A stretch of DNA of 64,000 nt from NCBI RefSeq assembly GCF_016862215.1, contig NZ_BOMN01000027.1, forward strand, positions 117,487-181,486. Reading direction: 5' to 3'. This document shows positions 1-7,758 of the stretch, piece after piece (position 1 is the stretch's first letter; each line of letters starts with the position of its first letter). The notes beneath the pieces were generated by a model. The model made no database searches, was not told where the DNA came from, and saw nothing but the letters and a program-made list of their open reading frames with translations. Origin of the DNA: Winogradskya humida (lineage in GTDB: Bacteria; Actinomycetota; Actinomycetes; Mycobacteriales; Micromonosporaceae). The position numbers and the translations under genes are program-made.

Positions 1-1665
1 GGGGCGGTCGGAGACGGCGCGCAGGATCGCGATGCCCTTGACCGGTGGCTTCCACGTCGTGGTGTTGGGGGTCAGGGTGTAGGCGGCTGTGGCGTGCGGG
101 GCCAGGGTTTCCGGGCCGGCTGAGATTTTCCAGTACTCGGAGATGTCGATATCGGTGGTCACGGCGAAGGCTGGGGCGACGGCCCGGGAGGACCGGTTCT
201 CCACCTCGACGGTCAGTGTTTTGAAGGCCTGGCCGCGGGTGACGGGTGTGGTGACAGTCATGTCCAGGGGCTGCGGGGTGGCGATGGCGATCGCCAGGCA
301 GGCCACGGTCGGCAGGAACAGGGCCACGGTTGCGGCTCGGGCGGCGCGGGCGGGGAGCCGGAAGTTGAAGCGGTAGGCGTCGGCGAAGTCGTCGCGGCCG
401 GTGGTGAGGAGGGCGACGATCCACAGGGGCATGGTGAGGACCCAGTAGCCGTCCTGGGAGCGGGTGGAGACCATGAACACCAGCCAGGGCAGGACCACGG
501 CGGCGGGGCCGACCGTGCGCAGGTTCAGCGCGTATGTGATCAACATCGCAACCAGCAGGACGTGGGAGGCGGTGCCGTAGAAGTCGAGCGCGCCGCTGCC
601 GCCGATCAGGTAGTACGAGATGCCCATGATGCCCTGGCCGTGCGGGACGGCGTGTTGCAGCAGGGGCTCGAAGACCCCGGTCAGCCACGCGTGCGGGGAC
701 AGCACCAGGAACGGGGCGCTGGTCAGCACGAACGCGCCGAGCGCCACGAGCCCGTAACGCAGAACCACTCCGGCGGCCCGGCGCAGCGGGAGGTCGCCGA
801 GGCGCAGCACCGCAATGCCGGTCACCAGGAACAGGGCCAGGAACCAGCCCAGTTGGTGGGTGGAGCAGGCCAGGCCGAGGGCGACCGCGCGCAGCAGCCC
901 GTCGCGGCCGAGGCGCCCGCCACGACCGGTCGCGGTCCACTTCCACACCGCGAGACACAACAGCGGAAGAGCGATGAGCGACGGGTACGCGTTGTTCGCA
1001 TAACTCGTCAGCGTGCCGAGCCCGAGCACCCCCACGGTCGCCACCGGCCGCAACGGGACCGGCGCCATCCGGAACAGCATGATCGCGGTGACGATCAGCG
1101 CGAACCAGGCCAGCACCACGACCGCCACACCGGACGGGAACACCCGCTGCAGCAAGGCGCTGACCTCGACGCCGAACGGCGGGTAGGCGAAGTCGAAGAC
1201 GCCATCGCCGTTCATCAGCTGCGTGGGCAGCGCGACGGCGAGATCCGGCCAGGTCGCCAGGTACGGGTTGTGCCCCTCGGCCAGGGTGCGCGTGGCGTAG
1301 TCCATGAGGATGCCCTCGTCGACGCCGATCGTCTTCTCGCCGGTGATGCTGGGCCACGCGCCGATCAGCTTGATGACGATCGCCGTGCCGAGCACCAGCA
1401 CGTCCACCCTGGCCAGCGCCCTGCCGGTGGACACGCACAGCGCCAGGATCGCGGCGATCAGCATCACGATGTAGCCGCCGGTCAGCACGAGCGCCAGACC
1501 CGGGCGGGGCAGCGCCTGCACGTTCCAGAACGTACGGGTGCCGACGACCAGGGCCATCACCGCGCAGAGGGTCAGACCGCGATGCAGCCACAGCGGCACC
1601 GGGTCCCGATCCGGTGTCAGGGCGGGGGTTTCCAGGACGTCATCGCCCACGGTCTGGTTCGGCAC
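1..1665 (-). CDS. Polytopic membrane protein, GT-C glycosyltransferase-like (3' end outside window)
   Basis: Read leftward from GTG at 1665 this frame stays open for 555 codons to the window edge, so the C-terminus is missing. It has roughly ten hydrophobic segments. After the first three comes an acidic loop with VDEGILMDYATR and later FAYPPFG, an arrangement resembling the first periplasmic loop of GT-C mannosyl/arabinosyltransferases. The last 85 visible residues are hydrophilic and beta-rich (VTRGQAFKTLTVEVENRS), like an extracytoplasmic domain. An in-frame ATG at 1716 would overlap the divergent TPR gene, so the GTG 38 bp from that gene is preferred. The glycosyltransferase role is inferred from topology only. 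Confidence 0.6.
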   Translation of the reverse strand, partial: MPNQTVGDDVLETPALTPDRDPVPLWLHRGLTLCAVMALVVGTRTFWNVQALPRPGLALVLTGGYIVMLIAAILALCVSTGRALARVDVLVLGTAIVIKLIGAWPSITGEKTIGVDEGILMDYATRTLAEGHNPYLATWPDLAVALPTQLMNGDGVFDFAYPPFGVEVSALLQRVFPSGVAVVVLAWFALIVTAIMLFRMAPVPLRPVATVGVLGLGTLTSYANNAYPSLIALPLLCLAVWKWTATGRGGRLGRDGLLRAVALGLACSTHQLGWFLALFLVTGIAVLRLGDLPLRRAAGVVLRYGLVALGAFVLTSAPFLVLSPHAWLTGVFEPLLQHAVPHGQGIMGISYYLIGGSGALDFYGTASHVLLVAMLITYALNLRTVGPAAVVLPWLVFMVSTRSQDGYWVLTMPLWIVALLTTGRDDFADAYRFNFRLPARAARAATVALFLPTVACLAIAIATPQPLDMTVTTPVTRGQAFKTLTVEVENRSSRAVAPAFAVTTDIDISEYWKISAGPETLAPHATAAYTLTPNTTTWKPPVKGIAILRAVSDRP

Positions 1666-1703
1666 CGGCAGATCGTACAGACGCCATCGCCTATGGTGGC
1701 GCC

Positions 1704-2519
1704 GTGCGGGACACATTGAGCCAGGCGAAGGAACTTGTCGGCGATGGACGGTTCGCGGACGCCGTACAGCTGCTGGAAGGTCTGCTGGCGGAGCATCCGG
1801 AGGATGCCGTGGCGTGGCACCGCCTGGCCGGTGCGCTGATCGGCCTGGACCGCAACGAGGAAGCGGTCGCCGCGGCCGACCGGTCCATCGCCCTGGATCC
1901 GGCGGTCCCCGCGGCACATCGGATGCGGGCGCTGGCCCACCTCGGCCTCAAACAGTGGGCGGAGCTGCGGGCCGACGCCGGGCGGGCCCTCGCCCTGGAC
2001 CCGGACGACGCCGAGGCCCTGACCCTGGCAGCCCAGGGCGAACTGGGCTGCGGCGCCGACCTGGGCGTGATCGAACCGCTCGTCACCCACGCCCGCCGGA
2101 TCAACCCTGCCCACCCGGCCGTGGGAAGCCTGACGGCGCTGATCCGCAAGGCCCGGTTCCTGGCCGCCGGGGTGGCCTGTTTCATTGCCGCGCTCGCCCT
2201 GGCGCTCGGCTGGCTTGCGCTCGACCCGAGCGGCGACGGCGTGGCTCCCCACCTGATGTGGGCCCTGCTCGTCCTGATCGTGGCAGGCATGGCCGGCACC
2301 GCGGCGGGAAGCACGCCGGGGCTGCGGCAGGTGCCGCTGAGCCGCAAGGTCCTGGTGCTGTCAGCGGCAACCTCCGCCGTCGTGTCCGGCGCCACGACGG
2401 CAATCATCACCGGCGAGGCCACGGCAGGCCTGCTCGTCGCCGTCCTAGCCGTAATTCTCACTGTGCTGTTCCGCCTGCCGGGTCTGATTGCTCAGGCGCG
2501 CAACCAGAAGCAGCGGTAG
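1704..2519 (+). CDS. Membrane-anchored tetratricopeptide (TPR) repeat protein
   Basis: A 271-residue protein from GTG 1704 (VRDTLSQAKEL). Residues about 1-140 form three to four TPR units with the usual Ala/Gly/Pro pattern (RFADAVQLLEGLLAEHPED, NEEAVAAADRSIALDP). Three or four hydrophobic helices fill residues about 155-265. TPRs bind protein partners; the partner is unknown. The upstream-extended frame to 1614 would run through the divergent membrane gene and is not used. Its 3' end overlaps the convergent MFS gene by 75 bp, unusually long for this genome. Confidence 0.75.
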   Translation: MRDTLSQAKELVGDGRFADAVQLLEGLLAEHPEDAVAWHRLAGALIGLDRNEEAVAAADRSIALDPAVPAAHRMRALAHLGLKQWAELRADAGRALALDPDDAEALTLAAQGELGCGADLGVIEPLVTHARRINPAHPAVGSLTALIRKARFLAAGVACFIAALALALGWLALDPSGDGVAPHLMWALLVLIVAGMAGTAAGSTPGLRQVPLSRKVLVLSAATSAVVSGATTAIITGEATAGLLVAVLAVILTVLFRLPGLIAQARNQKQR

Positions 2520-3665
2520 CAGGCACAGCGCCGCGTTGACCGCTGTCGCCGTCCGGATCGCCGTGAGGACATCGGGGAGGACGACCGTCACGATCGCGGA
2601 CATCGCCGGGATGCCCAGGGTGATGCCGAGCTGCTGGCTCAGGGTGGCCAGACCCGCCGCCAGGCCCTGCTCCCCGTCGGGCAGGCCGGAGGTCGCCGTC
2701 ACGGTGAAGCCCACGATCGCGACGAGGTTGGCTACGCCACCCACGAACGTCGCCACCAGCAGGTACGGCAGCCAGGCGCGGGACTGGCCCAGGAGGACCA
2801 GCGAGATCGTCGCGAAGGCCTGGACGAGCAGGCCCAGCAGGATCGCGCGGGGTGCGTTGCCCAGGCGGGCGATCACCTTCGGGCCGAGGACACCGCCGAG
2901 GATGGTGCCGAGGCCCAGGACGGCGAAGGCCAGACCTGCCGTCAGCGGTGGATAGCCGAGGACTTCCTGCAGGTAGAGGGTCAGCAGGAAGACCAGGGAC
3001 GTCTCGGTGGCGAAGGCCAGGAAGCCGGCCAGGTTGCCGACCGCGACCGTACGCCGCCGGAGCACCCGCACCAGCACGGCGCCGGGCAGGTCCAGGGCCG
3101 GGCGCCGGGCGGCACGAACGTCCGATGGCAGCACGAACGGACCCACGGCCAGCACCGCCACTGCCACGACGACGTTGACGAAGAACGCCCAGCGCCAGCT
3201 CAGCACGCCGGTGAGGACGCCACCGAGGATCGCGCCCGTGGTGAATCCCGCCGCCATCAGGGCGCCGTTGAGACCGAGGACACGGTCCCGGCGTGGGCCT
3301 TGCGGGAACGACGTCGTCAGCAGGGACAGCGACGCCGGGGTGATCGCCGCGGTGGCGAGACCCTGGGCGACACGGGCGGCCAGCAGCACAGCCGGAGTGG
3401 TGGCCAGACCACCCACCAGGGAGGAGACGCCGAGCAGCGCGATGCCGGCGAGAAACATGCGGCGCCGGCCGAACAGGTCCGCGGCCCGGCCGAACGGCAG
3501 CGTGAACCCCGCGGCGCTGAGGGCGAAGGCGGTGGCGATCCATTGCAGGCCGGAGAGGGAGAACCCCAGATCGGTGCCGATGACAGGTAAGGCCACGGTG
3601 AGGATCGAGAAGTCGACCGCCAGCGTGAAGCCGGCGGCCAGCAGGACCAGGGCGAGAGCGTTCAT
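2445..3665 (-). CDS. MFS transporter of DHA2 (14-TMS drug efflux) type, shortened to about 12 TMS
   Basis: 406 residues from ATG 3665. Segment 1 ends in DFSILTVALPVIG and the 2-3 loop is GRAADLFGRRRMFLAG, both typical of DHA2 (EmrB/QacA-like) proton-driven drug exporters. Those usually have 14 segments and about 470 residues. Here I count 12: near residue 195 the sequence runs from DLPGAVLV straight into RVLRRRTVAVGN, where relatives carry the two central linker helices. The gene is otherwise intact. It is divergent from an XRE regulator 102 bp away, its likely controller. The substrate cannot be read from sequence. Confidence 0.85.
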   Translation of the reverse strand: MNALALVLLAAGFTLAVDFSILTVALPVIGTDLGFSLSGLQWIATAFALSAAGFTLPFGRAADLFGRRRMFLAGIALLGVSSLVGGLATTPAVLLAARVAQGLATAAITPASLSLLTTSFPQGPRRDRVLGLNGALMAAGFTTGAILGGVLTGVLSWRWAFFVNVVVAVAVLAVGPFVLPSDVRAARRPALDLPGAVLVRVLRRRTVAVGNLAGFLAFATETSLVFLLTLYLQEVLGYPPLTAGLAFAVLGLGTILGGVLGPKVIARLGNAPRAILLGLLVQAFATISLVLLGQSRAWLPYLLVATFVGGVANLVAIVGFTVTATSGLPDGEQGLAAGLATLSQQLGITLGIPAMSAIVTVVLPDVLTAIRTATAVNAALCLLPLLLVARLSNQTRQAEQHSENYG

Positions 3666-3767
3666 GGCACCCACCGTGGGCCGATCCCCCGGGGGCAGCC
3701 AGGACCGTGGTCTGACTAGTACTCGCAGGATCAGGCACGGTGACCGCGGACCGGGCACGATGGTGGC

Positions 3768-4571
3768 ATGCGCGACGAGCTGGCCCATTTCCTGCGGACC
3801 CGGCGGTCCCGGGTGCGGCCCGAGGACGTCGGCCTGGTGTCGTACGGCGCCCGGCGGGTCCCCGGATTGCGGCGCGAGGAACTGGCCAGGCTCGCCGGGG
3901 TGAGCCCGATCTACTACACGCGGCTGGAGCAGGGGCAGAGCACGAACGCGTCCGAGTCGGTCATCGAGGCGATCGCCCGGGCATTGGTGCTGAGCGAGGA
4001 CGAGCGGGCGTACCTGCATGAGATCGCCCGGCCGCGGCCGGTGGCGAAGAGCCGGACGACGACGGTCGAGGCGGGTGTCGAGCGGCTGATCACCGCCATG
4101 GGGGACGTGCCGGCTCTGGTGCTCGGGCGGCGTACCGAGGTGCTGGCCTGGAACGAGCTCGGGCATCTGCTCTTCGCCGGGCACTACGACCGCGACGCGC
4201 GGCCCAACCTGACCCGGATGCTGTTTCTCGATCCGCATACGCGGGAGCTGTATCGGCGCTGGGACGAGGAGGCCGCGCGGGCGGTGGCGTCGCTGCGCGT
4301 GATCGCCGGGAAGCACCCGGACGATCCGGCGATGGCCGCACTCGTCGGGGAGCTGACGATGAAGAGCCCAGAATTCGCGGCTTGCTGGGCGGGGCACCCG
4401 GTGCAGGTGTGCACCTCCGGGTCCAAGTACCTCCATCATCCCGTCGTCGGGGATGTCGACCTGGACTTCGAGGCGCTGCACCTGCCGGGGACGGACGGGC
4501 ACCGCATCATCACGTATACGGCGGCCCCCGGCTCCTCCACGGAGGCCGCGCTCAGGCTGATCCGCTCCTAG
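3768..4571 (+). CDS. XRE-family regulator with MmyB-like ligand-binding domain
   Basis: 267 residues. The N-terminal 75 form a helix-turn-helix (RREELARLAGVSPIYYTRLEQG) of the XRE type. Residues about 100-265 match the MmyB-like domain of actinobacterial regulators (ERLITAMGDVPALVLGRRTEVLAWN, truncated here; later GSKYLHHPVVGDVDLDFEAL). Such proteins usually regulate a divergent transporter or short-chain dehydrogenase gene in response to a hydrophobic ligand. The neighbouring DHA2 transporter is therefore the inferred target. It ends in a 4-bp tail-to-tail overlap with the MOSC gene. Confidence 0.85.
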   Translation: MRDELAHFLRTRRSRVRPEDVGLVSYGARRVPGLRREELARLAGVSPIYYTRLEQGQSTNASESVIEAIARALVLSEDERAYLHEIARPRPVAKSRTTTVEAGVERLITAMGDVPALVLGRRTEVLAWNELGHLLFAGHYDRDARPNLTRMLFLDPHTRELYRRWDEEAARAVASLRVIAGKHPDDPAMAALVGELTMKSPEFAACWAGHPVQVCTSGSKYLHHPVVGDVDLDFEALHLPGTDGHRIITYTAAPGSSTEAALRLIRS

Positions 4572-5245
4572 ATTTTGAGTTTGCGGCGGATCTCGGCGCG
4601 CAAACTTTCCGGCAGGCCCTCCAGATCGGCGAACTGGGCGAGCAGGTCGGGGGCGTGCATCCAGGCGTAGAAGCCTTCCGAGATGGTGACGCCGTGGTCC
4701 GGGCCGGCGATGACGCGGATCTCGTCGCCGGCCTGGACGTTGCCCGGGGTCAGGACGCGGAAGTAGGCGCCGGGGAGGTTCTGGTCGGCGAAGCGTTTCA
4801 CCCAGCGGGGCTCGCCCATCTTGGCCTGGAAGGTGGAGCAGGGGACGCGGCCGAACGTGGTCTGCAGGACGAGGGTCTCGCCGATCTGCCAGGTTTCGCC
4901 GATCAGGGCGCCGTTGACGGTGATGCCCTCGGTGGTGAGGTTCTCGCCGAAGATGCCACCCGGGAGGGTCCGGCCCAGCTCCTTCTCCCACCAGTCGTAG
5001 TCCTCGCGGGCGTACGCGTAGACGGCCTGGTCGTCCCCGCCGTGGTTCTGGATGTCGAAGATCTGGTCGCCGGCGACACCGCTCGCGTGCTGCGGGCTGA
5101 GCGTGCCCTTGGCGCCGCCGGGTGCCGCGACCGCCACCGGATAGGTCACCGGCTGCTTGTTGATGCCGGTGGTGCCGACCCGCTTGGCGCTGCTCTGCTC
5201 CGGGACGGCGATGTTGACCTGCAGAACCCTGCCCGTGACGCTCAT
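4568..5245 (-). CDS. MOSC domain protein (YiiM-like)
   Basis: 225 residues from ATG 5245, which overlaps the upstream GNAT stop in an ATGA, so the two are translationally coupled. The MOSC core is seen in GDQIFDIQNHGGDDQAVYAY, GIFGENLTTEG and the Cys-containing TTFGRVPCSTF, where the conserved Cys is thought to carry sulfur or bind the metal-sulfur cofactor. MOSC proteins relate to the molybdenum cofactor sulfurase C-terminal domain; YiiM-type stand-alone members reduce N-hydroxylated substrates. C-terminal 45 residues match the usual helical 3-alpha extension (EGFYAWMHAPDLL). Confidence 0.85.
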   Translation of the reverse strand: MSVTGRVLQVNIAVPEQSSAKRVGTTGINKQPVTYPVAVAAPGGAKGTLSPQHASGVAGDQIFDIQNHGGDDQAVYAYAREDYDWWEKELGRTLPGGIFGENLTTEGITVNGALIGETWQIGETLVLQTTFGRVPCSTFQAKMGEPRWVKRFADQNLPGAYFRVLTPGNVQAGDEIRVIAGPDHGVTISEGFYAWMHAPDLLAQFADLEGLPESLRAEIRRKLKI

Positions 5246-6051
5246 GACGTGAACTCCATCGTGGTCCGGTCCCACAGCGGGACGTAGCCGATCCGAGGGT
5301 AGAGGGCGTTGGCCGTGGGGTTGGCGAGGTCGGTGAAGAGCAACACCTCGGTGACGCCACCGTCCAGGAACAGCCGGGAGATGGCGTGTGTGGCCGCGGC
5401 GGCGTACCCGTGGGACCGGTTTTCTTTGGGGGTGTAGACCGCCTGGATGCGCACCATGCCGGAGTCGGGGCGGGTGGCACTGGCCATGGCAACCGGTTTG
5501 CCGTCGACTTCCCAGAACACATAGCCGCCGTACGCGATGCGGTCGTCGACGAACGCACCGATGTCGGTGATCTCGCCCACCTCGTGGAAGAACTCCCCGG
5601 TCCAGTCGAGCAGCACGGCCCGGTCGGCGGCGACCGCGACGCGGGCAGCGCCCACCGGCATCCGTGGCGGCAGCACCAGCGTGCCGAGCCGGAAGAGCCG
5701 CATGCGCTTCGACACGGACGCGGAACAGCCCGTGCGCCGCTGCCACTCGGCGGCGAATGCCTCGACAGCGGCCTCGGGGCCGGTCACTCCGGGCAGCGGG
5801 CCTTCGAGGGCGTCCGCCAGCGCGATCGCGGCGTCGGCGGGCATCGCCGACAGCAGCGCCGGGAAGGGCGGCGTGTGCAGGAACACCGCGTCCGCCGCCC
5901 AGCCGAATAGTGCGGAGCCCGTCCCGGTGCCACTGCGCCGGACCGACTCGGCGGCGGTGAGCAGGACGGTGTTCTCGACCGGGTTCTGCCGCAGGAAGTC
6001 ACCGGCCGCGGCCAGGAACTCGTCGACGTTCTCAGTGATCTGCCAAGCCAT
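5242..6051 (-). CDS. GNAT-family N-acetyltransferase
   Basis: 269 residues. The C-terminal half has the GNAT acetyl-CoA site (VYTPKENRSHGYAAAATH, the Q/RxxGxA loop) and the final beta-strand/helix pair (LLFTDLANPTANALYPRIGY). The N-terminal 130 residues are the degenerate half seen in FR47-like members. Substrate unknown. It starts the two-gene unit with the MOSC gene, overlapping it by 4 bp; this pairing hints at handling of the same small nitrogen compound, which is inference. Confidence 0.8.
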   Translation of the reverse strand: MAWQITENVDEFLAAAGDFLRQNPVENTVLLTAAESVRRSGTGTGSALFGWAADAVFLHTPPFPALLSAMPADAAIALADALEGPLPGVTGPEAAVEAFAAEWQRRTGCSASVSKRMRLFRLGTLVLPPRMPVGAARVAVAADRAVLLDWTGEFFHEVGEITDIGAFVDDRIAYGGYVFWEVDGKPVAMASATRPDSGMVRIQAVYTPKENRSHGYAAAATHAISRLFLDGGVTEVLLFTDLANPTANALYPRIGYVPLWDRTTMEFTS

Positions 6052-6093
6052 CGCCCGATTGTCGTCCGTCCCGGGCGATTCGGCAGCCCGGTT

Positions 6094-7104
6094 TTACAAC
6101 CCCCAGGCCTTGGCGATGCGGGCGAGCGAGTCCTTGCGCGTCTCCGGGTCGAACTGGGTGCCGGCCAGGATCAGCTCCTTGGCGCCGGTGCGTTCCACGA
6201 GCGTGTCGAGGGCGGCGACCACCTCGTCGGCGGTGCCTGCGTACTGCGTGCCGGGGAGCTGGGCGAGCAGGCCGCGTTCCAGGTCGGAGAGCTCGGTGGC
6301 GGCTGCAGTCTCCGGGGAGACGATCGGGCCGAGCCGCCCGGTGCGCAGGCTCAGCGCCATGATCCGGCTCGGTCCGGCGAGGAAGTCGGCCTCCTCGGTG
6401 GTGCCGGCGGCGATGACCGAGGCGCTGACCATGAGGTGCGGCTCGGGGAAGCGCGGGGACGGCTTGAAGTTCGTGAGATAGAGCCGGGCTGCGGTGTCCA
6501 CGTCGGAACTCATCGCGAAGTGATATGCGTAACAGAAGGGCAGACCCAGCGCGGCGGCGACCTGAGCGCCGTACGTGGACGAGCCGAGCATCCACACCTC
6601 GGGGAACGTCTCCGGGAACGGCGTGGCCTGGAGCCGCTCGACACCCTTGGGCGTGACCCGGTCGTCGCCGAGCAGGGCCAGCACCATGGCGAGGTGGTCG
6701 GGGAACTGCTCGACGGTCAGGTGCGGGGAGACGCCGCGCAGGGCGGCGGCGGTGGCCTGGTCGGTGCCGGGCGCGCGGCCGATGCCGAGGTCGATCCGGC
6801 CCGGGTGCAGCGCCTCAAGCAGCGCGAACTGCTCGGCGACGACGAACGGCATGTGGTTGGGGAGCATCACGCCGCCCGAGCCGACCTTGATCCGGCCGGT
6901 GTTCGCGGCGAGGTGGGCGATCAGGACCGGCGGCGAGGTGGAGGCGACGGCCGGGGCGTTGTGGTGCTCGGCGACCCAGAACCGGGAGTAGCCCAGCTCG
7001 TCGGCGGTCTTGGCGATCTCGGTCGTCCCGCGCAGCGCGTCGGTGCTGTTGTGCCCCTCGCGCACGGTGGCGAGGTCAAGAACGGACAGGGGTACGCGAC
7101 TCAT
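6094..7104 (-). CDS. LLM-class flavin-dependent monooxygenase (luciferase-like)
   Basis: 336 residues of the bacterial luciferase-like TIM barrel, single-component MsnO8-type. Landmarks are the N-terminal LSVLDLATV, RFWVAEHHNAPAVASTSPPV (substrate/flavin pocket His-His), the KVGSGGVMLPNH loop and GRIDLGIGRAPGTD. It uses reduced FMN or F420. It starts inside the 3' end of the upstream TetR gene (29-bp overlap), so regulator and enzyme share a transcript controlled from the tandem operator at 7676-7706. Confidence 0.85.
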   Translation of the reverse strand: MSRVPLSVLDLATVREGHNSTDALRGTTEIAKTADELGYSRFWVAEHHNAPAVASTSPPVLIAHLAANTGRIKVGSGGVMLPNHMPFVVAEQFALLEALHPGRIDLGIGRAPGTDQATAAALRGVSPHLTVEQFPDHLAMVLALLGDDRVTPKGVERLQATPFPETFPEVWMLGSSTYGAQVAAALGLPFCYAYHFAMSSDVDTAARLYLTNFKPSPRFPEPHLMVSASVIAAGTTEEADFLAGPSRIMALSLRTGRLGPIVSPETAAATELSDLERGLLAQLPGTQYAGTADEVVAALDTLVERTGAKELILAGTQFDPETRKDSLARIAKAWGL

Positions 7105-7657
7105 CGGTCGTCCAATCCAGAGTGTCGAAGCCGGCCCGGATGAGGGCGTGCAGGCCGGTGATGCCGTCGTCGGGGGCCCAGTGCGGGCAGGCTGTGTTCA
7201 GAACCGTGCGCGCGGCGTTGATGGTGAGATCCAGCTGGAAGTCGGACAGATTCGAGGGAGCCCAGGCCCGGATCGCGTCCCAGAACCGGTCGGCCACCTC
7301 GCGGGAGCACCCGGCGAGCTCGGGCGAGGCGGCGCGCACCTGACGCTGCAGGATCATCCGCTCGGCGGTGGCGGTCGTGTAGCCGAGCAGCAGCTCACGC
7401 AGGGAGATCCAGAGCGGCTCCCCCGCCGGGCGCTCGGCCAGCAGCCGGTCCCAGAGCTCCGGGTCGCCGGGATCAGGGTCGAAGACGACCGACTCCTTGC
7501 CGGCGAAGTAGTTGAAGAACGTGCGGCGGGAGATGCCCGCGGCGGCCACGATGTCGTCGACGGAGACCGCGTCGAAGCCCCGCTCGGTCATCAGGCGCAG
7601 CGCGGTGCCGTGCACGAGGCGCCAGGTTTCGCGCTTCTTGAGCTCTCGCACGGTCAT
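7076..7657 (-). CDS. TetR/AcrR-family transcriptional repressor
   Basis: 193 residues. HTH in residues about 15-60 (VSVDDIVAAAGISRRTFFNYFAGKE), followed by an MftR-like C-terminal ligand domain (DPELWDRLLAERPAG). It is the first gene of a unit with the luciferase-like monooxygenase. A perfect and an imperfect 15-bp palindrome lie 19-49 bp upstream of its ATG, consistent with autoregulation and with control of the divergent acyltransferase. Confidence 0.85.
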   Translation of the reverse strand: MTVRELKKRETWRLVHGTALRLMTERGFDAVSVDDIVAAAGISRRTFFNYFAGKESVVFDPDPGDPELWDRLLAERPAGEPLWISLRELLLGYTTATAERMILQRQVRAASPELAGCSREVADRFWDAIRAWAPSNLSDFQLDLTINAARTVLNTACPHWAPDDGITGLHALIRAGFDTLDWTTDESRTPVRS

Positions 7658-7675
7658 GCCCCCACGCTAGCTCTC

Positions 7676-7706
7676 TTGCACTCAGTGCAACTTGCACTTG
7701 GTGCAT
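7676..7706. promoter_or_regulatory. Tandem palindromic operator for the TetR repressor at 7076-7657
   Basis: Positions 7676-7690 read TTGCACTCAGTGCAA, a perfect 15-bp palindrome with half site TTGCACT. Positions 7692-7706 (TTGCACTTGGTGCAT) repeat it with two mismatches in the right half. Centres are 16 bp apart. The pair lies between the TetR start (7657) and the divergent acyltransferase start (7759), the normal place for an autoregulatory TetR operator. Binding is inferred. Confidence 0.7.
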
Positions 7707-7758
7707 GAACTTCGCCACACGTACATCTGGCGTTAGGACGTGACTGATTCACTACCGC

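Noticed and set aside
562..1719. Plus-strand frame of 385 codons in the first 2 kb
   Set aside because: His/Gln/Arg/Gly-rich without structure; the complementary strand codes a clear membrane protein that reaches the window edge.
2445..5558. One minus-strand frame of 1037 codons running through MFS, regulator, MOSC and GNAT genes
   Set aside because: Only the last 406 codons are a protein; the rest is out-of-frame sequence of other genes joined by chance lack of stops.
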